Part shown: piece by piece, positions 18,320 to 26,529 of the stretch
How the letters are laid out: each line of letters begins with the position of its first letter
Position numbering within the stretch: position 1 is the stretch's first letter
DNA from: Ulvibacter antarcticus
Lineage (GTDB): Bacteria; Bacteroidota; Bacteroidia; Flavobacteriales; Flavobacteriaceae
NCBI RefSeq assembly: GCF_003688405.1
Contig: NZ_REFC01000012.1
Location: forward strand, 620,001 to 684,000
Direction of reading: 5' to 3'
Length of the DNA stretch: 64,000 bases
Notes under the pieces: model-generated
The model's database searches: none
The model's input: the letters and a program-made list of their open reading frames with translations, nothing else
Told to the model about the DNA's origin: nothing
Translations under genes and position numbers: made by a program

Positions 18320-18691
18320 ATGAGCGAAACCGACCCATTTAAATCAGTATCCGATTATTTTGAAGCACAACCTGAAAAGACGAAACAAAGACTTCTTGAA
18401 TTAAAGAACTGCATTGTTAAAGTCGTTCCGAACGCGATCGAATTGTTTAATTATAACATACCTGCTTATACCTTGATAGAAGGTGGAAAGAGAGAACAGC
18501 AAATTATGATTTCAGGAAATAATAAATCCGTAGGGTTTTATCCACATCCAACAACCATTGAGAAGTTTAATGAAGAACTCAAAGATTATAAAAAAGGAAA
18601 AGGATCTGTGCAATTTCCTTTGAATCAGCCATTACCAACAGACTTAATTAAAAGGATGGTAAAATATAGATTGGAACTACTTCAGAAATAA
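18320..18691 (+). CDS. DUF1801 (YdhG/CyaY-like fold) protein
   Basis: 123 residues. The pattern VSDYFEAQPEKTKQRLLELKN, then ELFNYNIPAYTL, GFYPHPTTIEKF and GSVQFPLNQPLPTDLIKRM is that of the DUF1801 family. Small, cytoplasmic, with no catalytic residues known. It sits in the run of small genes; the following gene starts 6 bp later. Confidence 0.85.
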   Translation: MSETDPFKSVSDYFEAQPEKTKQRLLELKNCIVKVVPNAIELFNYNIPAYTLIEGGKREQQIMISGNNKSVGFYPHPTTIEKFNEELKDYKKGKGSVQFPLNQPLPTDLIKRMVKYRLELLQK

Positions 18692-18697
18692 ACCAAT

Positions 18698-19006
18698 ATG
18701 AACAACCAAGATTACACAGCCACTATCCAAGTTGAAAAAAGTCCACAATCAGCTTTCAATGCTATCAAAAATTTTCGTTCTTGGTGGTCTGAAGATATTG
18801 AAGGCAATACCGACCAATTAAATGAAGTATTTATCTATCACTATAAGGACGTACACTTATGTAAAATGAGACTTATAGAGATAGTTGAAAACAAAAAATT
18901 AGTGTACCGAGTGGTAGACAATCAGTTTAGTTTTACAAAGGATAAAAGTGAATGGATAAATACAAAACTCATCTTTAATATTTCAAAAGAAGATGACGAA
19001 ACTTGA
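18698..19006 (+). CDS. SRPBCC domain protein, C-terminally truncated
   Basis: 102 residues. It begins like a normal SRPBCC protein (TATIQVEKSPQSAFNAIKNF, RSWWSEDIEGN, HYKDVHLCKM, TKDKSEWINTKLIF) but stops after NISKEDDET, where relatives continue for about 40 more residues with the last strands and the long C-terminal helix. The stop lies inside the following VOC gene (14-bp overlap). The missing part is not found in another frame nearby, so this looks like a deletion that joined two genes rather than a frameshift. The product may be unstable or inactive. Confidence 0.7.
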   Translation: MNNQDYTATIQVEKSPQSAFNAIKNFRSWWSEDIEGNTDQLNEVFIYHYKDVHLCKMRLIEIVENKKLVYRVVDNQFSFTKDKSEWINTKLIFNISKEDDET

Positions 19007-19382
19007 TCCAATAATAGCAGTAAAAGATGTTGAAGCCAGCTCTAAATGGTACCAAACTGTTTTTGGGTGTAAAAGTATGCATGGGGGAAATGAATTTGAT
19101 GTACTTATTTCTGAAAATGATGAAGTTCTCATTTGTCTCCATAAATGGGGCGCACATGAGCACCCTACAATGAAGAAACCAAGTATTGGTCCTGGTAATG
19201 GTCTAATCCTGTACTTTAGAACCGAAAACATGAAAATTATACGTCAGAATGTCAAGAAAATGGGTAGCATTGTTGAAGAAGATATCCGCTTAAATTCAAA
19301 TTCAAGACGTATGGAATTTTCACTTAGGAATCCAGATGGTAACTATCTAACAATATCAGAATACCACGAATATGAAGGTTAA
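18993..19382 (+). CDS. VOC family protein
   Basis: 129 residues starting MTKLDPIIAVKDVEASSKWY, the first VOC motif, and ending RNPDGNYLTISEYHEY. Its ATG overlaps the 3' end of the truncated SRPBCC gene by 14 bp, in another frame. It is complete at its own N-terminus. Cytoplasmic; substrate unknown. Confidence 0.82.
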   Translation: MTKLDPIIAVKDVEASSKWYQTVFGCKSMHGGNEFDVLISENDEVLICLHKWGAHEHPTMKKPSIGPGNGLILYFRTENMKIIRQNVKKMGSIVEEDIRLNSNSRRMEFSLRNPDGNYLTISEYHEYEG

Positions 19383-19431
19383 TATATTCTAAATTTATTT
19401 TAGATAAATAGAAGTAATTAAAATATCCAAT

Positions 19432-19734
19432 ATGAAAAAAATTACAAGAATTTGGCATGGTACTACAAAAGCCGAACATGCGGATATCTATTTAAAATAC
19501 GTTGAAGAAACAGGCATGAATGATTATCGTAATGTTGAAGGTAACCTATCTGCAAAAATATTGAGAAGAATTGACGGAAATATATGCCACTTTCTTACTG
19601 TTACCGAATGGGATTCTTATGAAAGCATAAAGAAGTTTGCAGGAAATGAATTTGAAAAAGCAAGATATTATAAAGAAGACAAAGAATACCTTCTCGAATT
19701 TGAAGAAAAGGTAAAACACTATGAAACATTTTGA
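19432..19734 (+). CDS. ABM-like (antibiotic biosynthesis monooxygenase fold) protein
   Basis: 100 residues. TRIWHGTTKAEHADIYLKYV and FLTVTEWDSYESIKKFAG are typical of the dimeric alpha/beta-barrel ABM family. Members include cofactor-free monooxygenases and heme-handling proteins, but no specific catalytic set can be read here. A small hairpin (AATAACTG/CAGTTATT, 19737-19759) follows the stop codon. Confidence 0.7.
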   Translation: MKKITRIWHGTTKAEHADIYLKYVEETGMNDYRNVEGNLSAKILRRIDGNICHFLTVTEWDSYESIKKFAGNEFEKARYYKEDKEYLLEFEEKVKHYETF

Positions 19735-19788
19735 GTAATAACTGAACCAAACAGTTATTTAAAATCTATAAAAGGTCATTTCAGTTGA

Positions 19789-20271
19789 ATGGAAGAGTTT
19801 AAGGCAAAAATTGAATTAATTGGGATCAATCCTTTTGTATATGTGCCTAAAGAGGTGCTAAAGAATATATTCCAACAAGCAAATAAAGAAAAAACTCCCA
19901 TCCCAATTCGTGGGGTAATTAATGCGACGCCCTATCAACAAACTCTGGTCAAATATAGAAGAGCTTGGCGGTTTTATATCAATAATAAGATGCTTAAAAA
20001 TTCTCCGAAAAGAATTGGTGAATCCGTAAGAATAACAATTGAGTTTGATCCCGATGATAGAAACATTAAACCACATCCTAAGCTAGTAACTGCACTTCAG
20101 GAAAATAAAGAAGCAAGAATAATATTTGACAATCTTTCGCCATCAAGGCAAAATGAAATTGTGAAATACATCTCACATTTAAAAACGGACGAAAGCATAA
20201 TTAAAAATGTGAGAAGAGCAATTCAATTTTTGCTCGGCAATGAGCGATTCATTGGTAGAGACAAACCATGA
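19789..20271 (+). CDS. DUF1905 + YdeI/OmdA-type C-terminal domain protein
   Basis: 160 residues. The N-terminal DUF1905-like domain (FKAKIELIGINPFVYVPKEV, then PIPIRGVINATPYQQTL) is followed by a C-terminal YdeI 'bacteriocin-protection' helical motif (ALQENKEARIIFDNLSPSRQ, NEIVKYISHLKTDES). Cytoplasmic. The 136-bp gap after it contains no ORF or clear terminator. Confidence 0.8.
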   Translation: MEEFKAKIELIGINPFVYVPKEVLKNIFQQANKEKTPIPIRGVINATPYQQTLVKYRRAWRFYINNKMLKNSPKRIGESVRITIEFDPDDRNIKPHPKLVTALQENKEARIIFDNLSPSRQNEIVKYISHLKTDESIIKNVRRAIQFLLGNERFIGRDKP

Positions 20272-20407
20272 TAAATATTGTTTATTTTTAGTTGTAAATA
20301 AATGATATTAAATTTCATTAAAAAAGTCTTAGACTATTGGAAAACTATATTACTAATAGCGAGGCCCTTCAATAAAGAAAATTAAGTTCGGATAAAAAAT
20401 TAAAAAT

Positions 20408-20992
20408 ATGAATCCCAAAGTAGTCGATAGGTATTTGGACAGGGCCACAAAGTGGAAGGAAGAAATGAAATTAATGCGGAAAATCTGCCTTGATTGTAGT
20501 CTCACCGAAGATTTTAAATGGATGCACCCTTGCTATACATTTCAAGGAAAAAATATTGTTCTAATTCACGGGTTTAAAGAATATTGTGCGCTTCTTTTTC
20601 ATAAAGGAGTATTATTACAAGACACCAATAATATCCTTATCCAACAAACGAAAAATGTACAAGCGGCTAGGCAAATTCGTTTTACCTCATTGCAGGAGAT
20701 AATTGATTTAGAGTCAACCATTAAAGCCTATATTTTTGAAGCCATTGAAGTAGAGAAAGCGGGATTAGAAGTGAAAATGAAAAAGACTTCAGAATTTAGA
20801 ATGCCCGATGAATTTAAAAAGGCATTAAATAATAATTCTATTTTAAAATCTGCATTTACAGCCCTAACACCAGGAAGACAAAGAGGGTATCTGCTCCATT
20901 TCTCGCAAGCTAAACAATCAAAAACCCGCGAAGCTAGAATTGAAAAATGCACTCCAAAAATTTTAAACGGAAAAGGATTTAATGAAAATTAG
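20408..20992 (+). CDS. YdeI family protein (DUF1801-like + OmdA domain)
   Basis: 194 residues. The N-terminal DUF1801-like fold (CYTFQGKNIVLIHGFKEYCA, LLFHKGVLL) is followed by the YdeI/OmdA helical tail (FKKALNNNSILKSAFTALTP, GRQRGYLLHFSQAKQSKTRE, AR). It is paralogous to the gene at 33328-33924 with the same domain order. The tail motif is shared with the preceding gene. Function unproven; relatives are named after bacteriocin protection in Salmonella. Confidence 0.85.
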   Translation: MNPKVVDRYLDRATKWKEEMKLMRKICLDCSLTEDFKWMHPCYTFQGKNIVLIHGFKEYCALLFHKGVLLQDTNNILIQQTKNVQAARQIRFTSLQEIIDLESTIKAYIFEAIEVEKAGLEVKMKKTSEFRMPDEFKKALNNNSILKSAFTALTPGRQRGYLLHFSQAKQSKTREARIEKCTPKILNGKGFNEN

Positions 20993-21097
20993 ATTATTTG
21001 TTGATAGTTTGAAATCTTTTAATAATAGGATTATTACTCTAATTAGAAGTATCAATTTCGCATAATCTGGGTAATTGTGATAATTAAATAACTAAAA

Positions 21098-21123
21098 AAA
21101 CGCCCCTTTTACAAGAGGCGTTT
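21098..21123. terminator. Terminator hairpin between convergent genes
   Basis: A stem AAACGCC (21098-21104) with GGCGTTT (21117-21123). It is preceded on the plus strand by an A7 run, so it reads as a terminator mainly for the minus strand, but it is 114 bp from the TPR gene stop. Confidence 0.6.
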
Positions 21124-21237
21124 CAACTAACAAAAAACTCTGAAAAAAACCAGCTTAATCCATTTATGATCTCACACAAGTGAACAGCCAACCTTTCATA
21201 TACATTTACGTAAAGAGTGTAGGTTTGGTTTTAATTT

Positions 21238-22521
21238 TTATAAATCTTTAACATTTCTCATCATCACAGGACCTAATTCAAATGCAGCATCCTGTAATTC
21301 AGCTTTTAATGGAATTACCTTATCATTCAATCCGTTCGCTTTATAAACTAAAGCACTACAATACGCAGCTTTTGGTTCAAATGTTTTGCCTTCCACATGG
21401 GTTTCGATGGTTTGTAAAGCAGCTTCCTTATCACCTGATTTTAATTGAGCATAGGCCAATAATTGATATGTTTCCGGGGTAGCTCTGTTTTCCACCTCCC
21501 TTTCGGCCATTTGTAACGCCTTTTGAGGGTCACTGTCGGCATAAATCTCAATAAGATAGGCATTATACATTTCTCCATAATTTGCATTTTGCACTGCTTG
21601 AAGAAAGTTGTTGGTTTGTTTTTGTGCTTCGGAAGCATCGCCGTTGTATTCAGCCATTTCAGCTTTCAGAAGATAATAATCCGGCACTTTGTGTTGCACC
21701 ATAATAGAGTCTAAAATTCTATTAGCTTCCTGTGTATTCTTTTCCGAAGCATAGGTTATCCAGGCAATTCCTTTTTTTACATAGGCATTGTCTGGTTGCA
21801 GCTCCAGAGTTTTTAAATAATAAGAATACGCATCCTGAATTCGTCCAGCATGCCCATAATAATCTGCAATATTAGAATACGTCCAAAGGCGCAATGATTT
21901 TGAACCCGAAGATTCAGCCACCTTCATTGCTTGTTCCATATATCGTATTGCGGAATCCAGATCTCCTTTGTGATCACTCCATTTTGATAATCGTATAAGA
22001 TAATTGTAATCGCTATTATTCTTTATTTTTCCTAAAAATTCATCGGCCAAATCATAATTACCTAGCTCCATATTAACGTCGAACAACATAAGTTCGGTGA
22101 CCCGTTTATTATCTTTTAATGCATACGCACTATCCAGTAATACTTTTGCTTCCTTAAAGCGATGTTGTGAGATATAATTATGAGCTAACGATCTAAGATA
22201 ATTGTCTTTATCTATGGCAGCTAAATGCTTCGCCTTTTTAATAAATGTTTCAGATTTGTAGAGTTCTGAAACATCCCCAGTCGCAGAAAAAAGCGCAGTA
22301 TGTAATCCTCCTAGCTTCGAAAATTCCACCAATTGAGTAGAATCCTCTTTTATTCGTTTACCCCAAAACTCGATATCGGTCAATGCTGCATCCCGAGACG
22401 GGGCTTCATTGGTTGCTAAATAGCGGTTATAATCGGTTTCTGATGTTATCTTTTCCTTCTTTTCTGAAGAATTACAGGCACTCACAGCAATAAGTACCAG
22501 AATCATTAATATATTTTTCAT
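21238..22521 (-). CDS. TPR-repeat lipoprotein
   Basis: 427 residues from the ATG at 22521. An upstream TTG at 22548 is rejected because it precedes the signal sequence MKNILMILVLIAVSAC, whose lipobox is VSAC. The mature part is a string of tetratricopeptide helices (for example YLRSLAHNYISQHRFKEAKV, IADYYGHAGRIQDAYSYYLK, TYQLLAYAQLKSGDKEAALQ). It is the last gene of a three-gene unit after two DUF4331 genes, a co-occurrence typical of flavobacteria. A terminator lies between it and the preceding gene. Probably an envelope scaffold; role unknown. Confidence 0.82.
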   Translation of the reverse strand: MKNILMILVLIAVSACNSSEKKEKITSETDYNRYLATNEAPSRDAALTDIEFWGKRIKEDSTQLVEFSKLGGLHTALFSATGDVSELYKSETFIKKAKHLAAIDKDNYLRSLAHNYISQHRFKEAKVLLDSAYALKDNKRVTELMLFDVNMELGNYDLADEFLGKIKNNSDYNYLIRLSKWSDHKGDLDSAIRYMEQAMKVAESSGSKSLRLWTYSNIADYYGHAGRIQDAYSYYLKTLELQPDNAYVKKGIAWITYASEKNTQEANRILDSIMVQHKVPDYYLLKAEMAEYNGDASEAQKQTNNFLQAVQNANYGEMYNAYLIEIYADSDPQKALQMAEREVENRATPETYQLLAYAQLKSGDKEAALQTIETHVEGKTFEPKAAYCSALVYKANGLNDKVIPLKAELQDAAFELGPVMMRNVKDL

Positions 22522-22625
22522 TGTTTTTTGAGTTTTATTAGTTGTCAAAACTGCTTAATATTTTGACGAATCCGTGTTTTTATCTTAAATGTCTTCCGAA
22601 GAGACAGCGATAATTCAAACAAAAA

Positions 22626-22651
22626 AAGGAGAACCCCGTAGCGTTCTCCTT
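22626..22651 (-). terminator. Terminator after the second DUF4331 gene
   Basis: A 9-bp stem, AAGGAGAAC (22626-22634) with GTTCTCCTT (22643-22651). On the minus strand it is followed by T7. The TPR gene lies beyond it, so it would act as an attenuator or end point between the genes. Confidence 0.8.
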
Positions 22652-22673
22652 AATACATTATATGCGTTAGCTA

Positions 22674-23312
22674 TTAGTTAGGAGCTACTACGTAAGGGAA
22701 TGAAGCTGAAAAAGCCACATCATTTGAGTCTACATTATCACTCGTTAATGTTGGGTTCTCACTGTTTGTTGGTCCACCAAAAATTAAGATCAACGATACG
22801 TCAATAACGTCATCTTGTAAGGTTCTTCCAGTTAAAACTTCAGTTCCATTAAAATAGGTAGTGATACCTGTTTCTGCAACCCAAAGTACGTCATTTGCTA
22901 AAACTGTTGTAAAAGTTGCAGCATCAAGTCCGGCTAAGTTCGTTGTGTAACCAGGATTTAAAGCTAACAATTTAGTTTCAAAACTAGCTTGAAAAGCCGC
23001 TCCCATATTAGATGGAGTCGTTACATTAAATGCATCTTTCATTCCAGTAGATCCAAAAACAGTATTTATACCAGGACGTCCCATTTGGTCTTCCTGAACA
23101 TAATTCCCATCAAATCCAATTGCGTCTAAACAAGACTGACATGCAGTTCCACCACAATCAATACCTTCTTCATCACCATTTTGTATGCCATCATCACAGG
23201 TCACTGCTCCAATTACATTTCCGTTATCGTCGTCGTCACACTGTACAAATAATAGAGATGTACATATTGCAACAAAAATCATTAAATATTTATATGTTTT
23301 CATATTTTTCAT
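22674..23312 (-). CDS. DUF4331-type lipoprotein with Cys-rich motif
   Basis: 212 residues. Lipobox near FVQC, then Asp repeats, then the motif CDDGIQNGDEEGIDCGG followed by two more Cys (four to five Cys over ~23 residues), a flavobacterial surface-lipoprotein module. The rest (MGRPGINTVFGSTGMKDAFN, FETKLLALNPG, NDVLWVAETGITTYFNG, DVSLILIFGG) matches the C-terminal half of DUF4331 proteins. It follows the DUF4331 protein at 23331 by 18 bp, so the pair may be a split version of one longer protein. Confidence 0.75.
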   Translation of the reverse strand: MKNMKTYKYLMIFVAICTSLLFVQCDDDDNGNVIGAVTCDDGIQNGDEEGIDCGGTACQSCLDAIGFDGNYVQEDQMGRPGINTVFGSTGMKDAFNVTTPSNMGAAFQASFETKLLALNPGYTTNLAGLDAATFTTVLANDVLWVAETGITTYFNGTEVLTGRTLQDDVIDVSLILIFGGPTNSENPTLTSDNVDSNDVAFSASFPYVVAPN

Positions 23313-23330
23313 TTTTCTAAATTCTACTTC

Positions 23331-24026
23331 TTATTGTTTTCTTTTCGATTCAACCCATACACCATAAATTGATGTACTTGGAGCTAACGGATTAGCACCT
23401 ACAGTACCGCTTCCAATCATGGATTTTGGCACTTCAATTGCTACAGATAAAACATTTGTACCAACAAAGGTGTCATTTCCTGGGTCATTAAATCCAGGTG
23501 CAGTTCCTGCGATAATTTCATTGTATCGTGTAAAATCAAAGAAAAATGGATCTTCCCTTGGTCCGGCGAAAAATTTCATACCGTTTGCATTAGAACTAGA
23601 TACCTGAACATCGGTTGTAGTAGAAATTTTTACACTCCCTACAAAAGTTTCTGTATCGATTGTACTAGTAAGACCAGGAGTTGATACCTGTGGCTTCAAG
23701 AAGAAATACATAGAATCATTTCTTTTTATTGCTTGAATCACTCTATCTTCAATAAGGTCATTGTTATTGTCAATGTTAATTTCCAGTAAAACGTTTTCAC
23801 TAAACTCAGCTTGTTCTGTTGATTGTCCGGGAGCCAATAACCCTTGTACATTTACCACAAATGCCAGATTGTTCTGATCTTGTGCTCTAAAAGCATAAAA
23901 ATCAGTAATGTCTGAATTTGTTCCTGCAACCGCGGGAGCATCAATGTGGTCGGCAGCGATTAAAAAAACCGAAAGCACGGCTAGTCCGAGCCCTCCGATT
24001 GCTGCAAAAATTTTTGTTTTTTTCAT
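23331..24026 (-). CDS. DUF4331 domain exported protein
   Basis: 231 residues. Signal sequence MKKTKIFAAIGGLGLAVLSVFLIAA, immediately followed by the family hallmark DHIDAPAVAG and then SDITDFYAFR. Later conserved pieces: REDPFFFDF and IAIEVP-like VAIEVPKSMIGSG. First gene of the three-gene unit. Relatives are exported and often linked to ECF sigma factors in Bacteroidetes and planctomycetes; the biochemical function is not known. Confidence 0.85.
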   Translation of the reverse strand: MKKTKIFAAIGGLGLAVLSVFLIAADHIDAPAVAGTNSDITDFYAFRAQDQNNLAFVVNVQGLLAPGQSTEQAEFSENVLLEINIDNNNDLIEDRVIQAIKRNDSMYFFLKPQVSTPGLTSTIDTETFVGSVKISTTTDVQVSSSNANGMKFFAGPREDPFFFDFTRYNEIIAGTAPGFNDPGNDTFVGTNVLSVAIEVPKSMIGSGTVGANPLAPSTSIYGVWVESKRKQ

Positions 24027-24202
24027 AATTTAAATTGTTATTTAATACTTATTTTTACTTGTTGACAATATTTACGACGAAATTACATTCTTGGTTTTTT
24101 AATTGTCGTTAATCTTATGTTAACAACGTTTCATCGAAGCCAATGCTTTGTTAATCAAGGTCAATTACTATTAAAATAAGTTAATAATATCTTCAAAAAA
24201 AT

Positions 24203-25420
24203 ATGAACCCCTCGGCAGCCGACTGGATTAAGAAGTTTTTAAACCGTTTTGAAAAGCAATCTTTAGTGTTGCGCTTCAATTCGGAAGATGATTTCTACGC
24301 TCATTTAAAATCTTCCGGGTTTATATACGGAGTTTCGATCGCGGCACTTCCGGAAGAACCTGTTAGCCATTTAAAACTAAGTAAGGAAGAGTTTACAAAA
24401 ATAAACCTTTTTCATGGCCTACTGTTCACTTACCTTAACAACTTCCCCGATGGGAGTTTCGATGAAGCAATTGATTCAATTGTGCTTTTTTACAAAGCTT
24501 TAGGTAAAGGGAAAACCGGTTTTTTGCAAAAACTAGTCAAAACGAATGCGAAAGACAATCAGTTGGAGCATATTCTATCGGCTCGTTTGCAGGAAACGAA
24601 TACTGTATTAAAGAAGAACTCGACATCACTTATTACGTTTGCACTCCTTTATATGGATATCCTATCTTTTAAGGTATTCCTTTCGACACCTAAAAAACTA
24701 ACTCATTATACTATAGAGTTGGAAAGCACGATCATTAATTGTTGCTTTCTGGCACTAAGATCTAAAGAAAGAAAGAACAAATACGATAAACAACTGGTAG
24801 CGCTATTCGAATCTTCTTCCTCATATCTGAATGAAATTAATCATGGTGATGATATATTATGGGCCGAGAGCGCGACTTATCTAACATTAAAAGACGGACT
24901 TGAAAAAAAATATCTTTTAGATTTATGTACATTGGCGGTGAATGATGACCATGTTTTGGATGCTTCAGAATTTCAATTCCTTCAGCAATTGACGGTTTTT
25001 CTGGATTTTTCTGAAGAGGACCTTAAACAGTCAATTAAAGACCTCAGCGATTTTTCCGAAGCTCATTCAGCTAAAATTCAACTGTTTGAATATTCGAATC
25101 CGGTGCATCAGTTCTACAAACAATCTTCAGAAACTGTTAAAAAACTAATTCTGCGTAATAAGGTGCGTTTAACTAAAGAATTGGAAGAGAGCGGCGAATT
25201 AATGGTATTATTAGGACAATCGGCTGTGCGTGATCTTACTTCCGAAGAAAAAACAAAGGTGAAAGATCAATTGCTGGATATTTGTAAAACGATTCCATCA
25301 CTAACCATTTTCCTGCTTCCAGGCGGTACAGTGCTTTTACCGCTTTTAGTCAAGTTTATACCTAAAATACTTCCCTCCTCTTTTCAGGACAATCGGATTG
25401 ATACAAAAAAGCGAAGTTGA
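24203..25420 (+). CDS. LETM1-related (biofilm-associated) protein
   Basis: 405 residues, with no signal peptide. The C-terminal ~75 residues (LTKELEESGELMVLLGQ, then LTSEEKTKVKDQLLDICKTI, PSLTIFLLPGGTVLLPLLVK) match the LETM1-like core, including a hydrophobic segment. The middle has a TerB-like helical stretch (LLDLCTLAVNDDHVLDASEF). The family is widespread in flavobacteria and has been named 'LETM1-related biofilm-associated'. Monocistronic and divergent from the DUF4331 unit. Confidence 0.8.
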   Translation: MNPSAADWIKKFLNRFEKQSLVLRFNSEDDFYAHLKSSGFIYGVSIAALPEEPVSHLKLSKEEFTKINLFHGLLFTYLNNFPDGSFDEAIDSIVLFYKALGKGKTGFLQKLVKTNAKDNQLEHILSARLQETNTVLKKNSTSLITFALLYMDILSFKVFLSTPKKLTHYTIELESTIINCCFLALRSKERKNKYDKQLVALFESSSSYLNEINHGDDILWAESATYLTLKDGLEKKYLLDLCTLAVNDDHVLDASEFQFLQQLTVFLDFSEEDLKQSIKDLSDFSEAHSAKIQLFEYSNPVHQFYKQSSETVKKLILRNKVRLTKELEESGELMVLLGQSAVRDLTSEEKTKVKDQLLDICKTIPSLTIFLLPGGTVLLPLLVKFIPKILPSSFQDNRIDTKKRS

Positions 25421-25471
25421 AGTTGTATTTTGAATCTGAAGCTGAATCTGAAATCGAAGTTGTAAAATAAG
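25413..25471. repeat. Degenerate hexanucleotide repeat at a gene end
   Basis: A 6-bp period of the form GAAGTT/GAATCT/GAAGCT, running from 25413 over the stop codon of the LETM1-related gene to about 25471. Confidence 0.55.
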
Positions 25472-25767
25472 AAACCAATCAAATAAATTCTAATCAAGTT
25501 TAGATTTTAAATACGGCCTATCGAAAGTCTATCGTAAAATTTGAATTGAGTGTTCCGCGAAATTTTAGACTGTTTGAGCAAGTATAATTCATATACTTAT
25601 TGATATTAATAAAGCGAGTTTCTAAAATTTAGGAACCGAAAGATAAATTTAGATATAGTTTCGTAAGCCTAGATTTTTTTGGTTCGTTTTTTCATCAATG
25701 GAAAAAATGAACGACATAAATATTAAAGACATCGTTTTGAAACAAATTTGTTTTCATCCATTGAACA
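25472..25767. other. Non-coding spacer with one inverted repeat
   Basis: AT-rich and without a believable gene. It holds a 12-bp inverted repeat with one mismatch, GTTCGTTTTTTC (25682-25693) and GAAAAAATGAAC (25701-25712), lacking a clear T run. It lies between the convergent LETM1-related and LytTR regulator genes. Confidence 0.5.
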
Positions 25768-26523
25768 CTATTCCAGCCACAATTTAAAATCCTTAACACG
25801 TTCGCGGGCAACAATAACTTCTTGCTCCTTATAACTGTTTAGCTTCAATTGTAGTCTGGAATTGGTATAGGAAATAATATCTTTTATTGCGTTGATGCTT
25901 ACATAGTATTTTCGGCTAATTCTAAAAAAATACTCTGGTGAAAGCTCTTCCTCCAATTGCTCAAGCGTTGTATCTAGTAAATAATCCCTTCCATCGATGG
26001 TATGGGCATAGGTTCCCTTATTTTCTGAATAGAAACACTCGATCTCATCAACCGCAATCATTTTAATATGCTGACCTATCTTAGTTGTAAAACGTTTTTT
26101 GTATTCGCGTTCTACAGGATTGATTAGTAGTTTTTTAATATCGTCGAAATTCAACTGAAGGTTTTGTGATTGTGGTTTCAGCCTCTGGTATTTGGTAACG
26201 GCTGCCTCTAATTCTTCCTCATCAATAGGTTTCAACAAATAATCGATGCTGTTCAACTTAAACGCCTGAAGCGCATACTCATCGAAAGCCGTAGTAAAAA
26301 TAATGGAACTCTTTACCTCAACTGTGTCGAAAATCTCGAAGGAGAGTCCGTCGCTTAATTGAATATCTAAAAAGATGAGATCGGGATGTGGATTGTTGTG
26401 AAACCATTCCAGGGATTCTTCAACCGAGTGTAGCATCACGTTAACGGTAACATTCAACTTTTCCAACATACGTTGCAATCGGCGTGCAGATGGTCTTTCA
26501 TCCTCAATAATAAGTACGTTCAT
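25768..26523 (-). CDS. LytTR-family response regulator
   Basis: 251 residues. The receiver domain has the acidic pair Glu7/Asp8, the phospho-acceptor Asp53 (FLDIQ), a Thr in FTTAF and Lys98 (LLKPI). The LytTR DNA-binding domain occupies about 140-251 (HIKMIAVDEIECFYSENKGT, FFRISRKYYVSINAIKDI, RLQLKL). It pairs with the LytS-type kinase at 28456-29787 and is the last gene of that cluster, 6 bp after the amidohydrolase gene. LytTR proteins bind paired 9-bp direct repeats; three such pairs occur in this cluster and one at 61647, so it likely regulates its own locus. Confidence 0.93.
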   Translation of the reverse strand: MNVLIIEDERPSARRLQRMLEKLNVTVNVMLHSVEESLEWFHNNPHPDLIFLDIQLSDGLSFEIFDTVEVKSSIIFTTAFDEYALQAFKLNSIDYLLKPIDEEELEAAVTKYQRLKPQSQNLQLNFDDIKKLLINPVEREYKKRFTTKIGQHIKMIAVDEIECFYSENKGTYAHTIDGRDYLLDTTLEQLEEELSPEYFFRISRKYYVSINAIKDIISYTNSRLQLKLNSYKEQEVIVARERVKDFKLWLE

Positions 26524-26529
26524 ATACGT

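Noticed and set aside
25698-25787. 29-codon frame starting ATGGAAAAAATG in the spacer before the LytTR gene
   Set aside because: Overlaps the 3' end of the LytTR regulator gene, too short and without family support.
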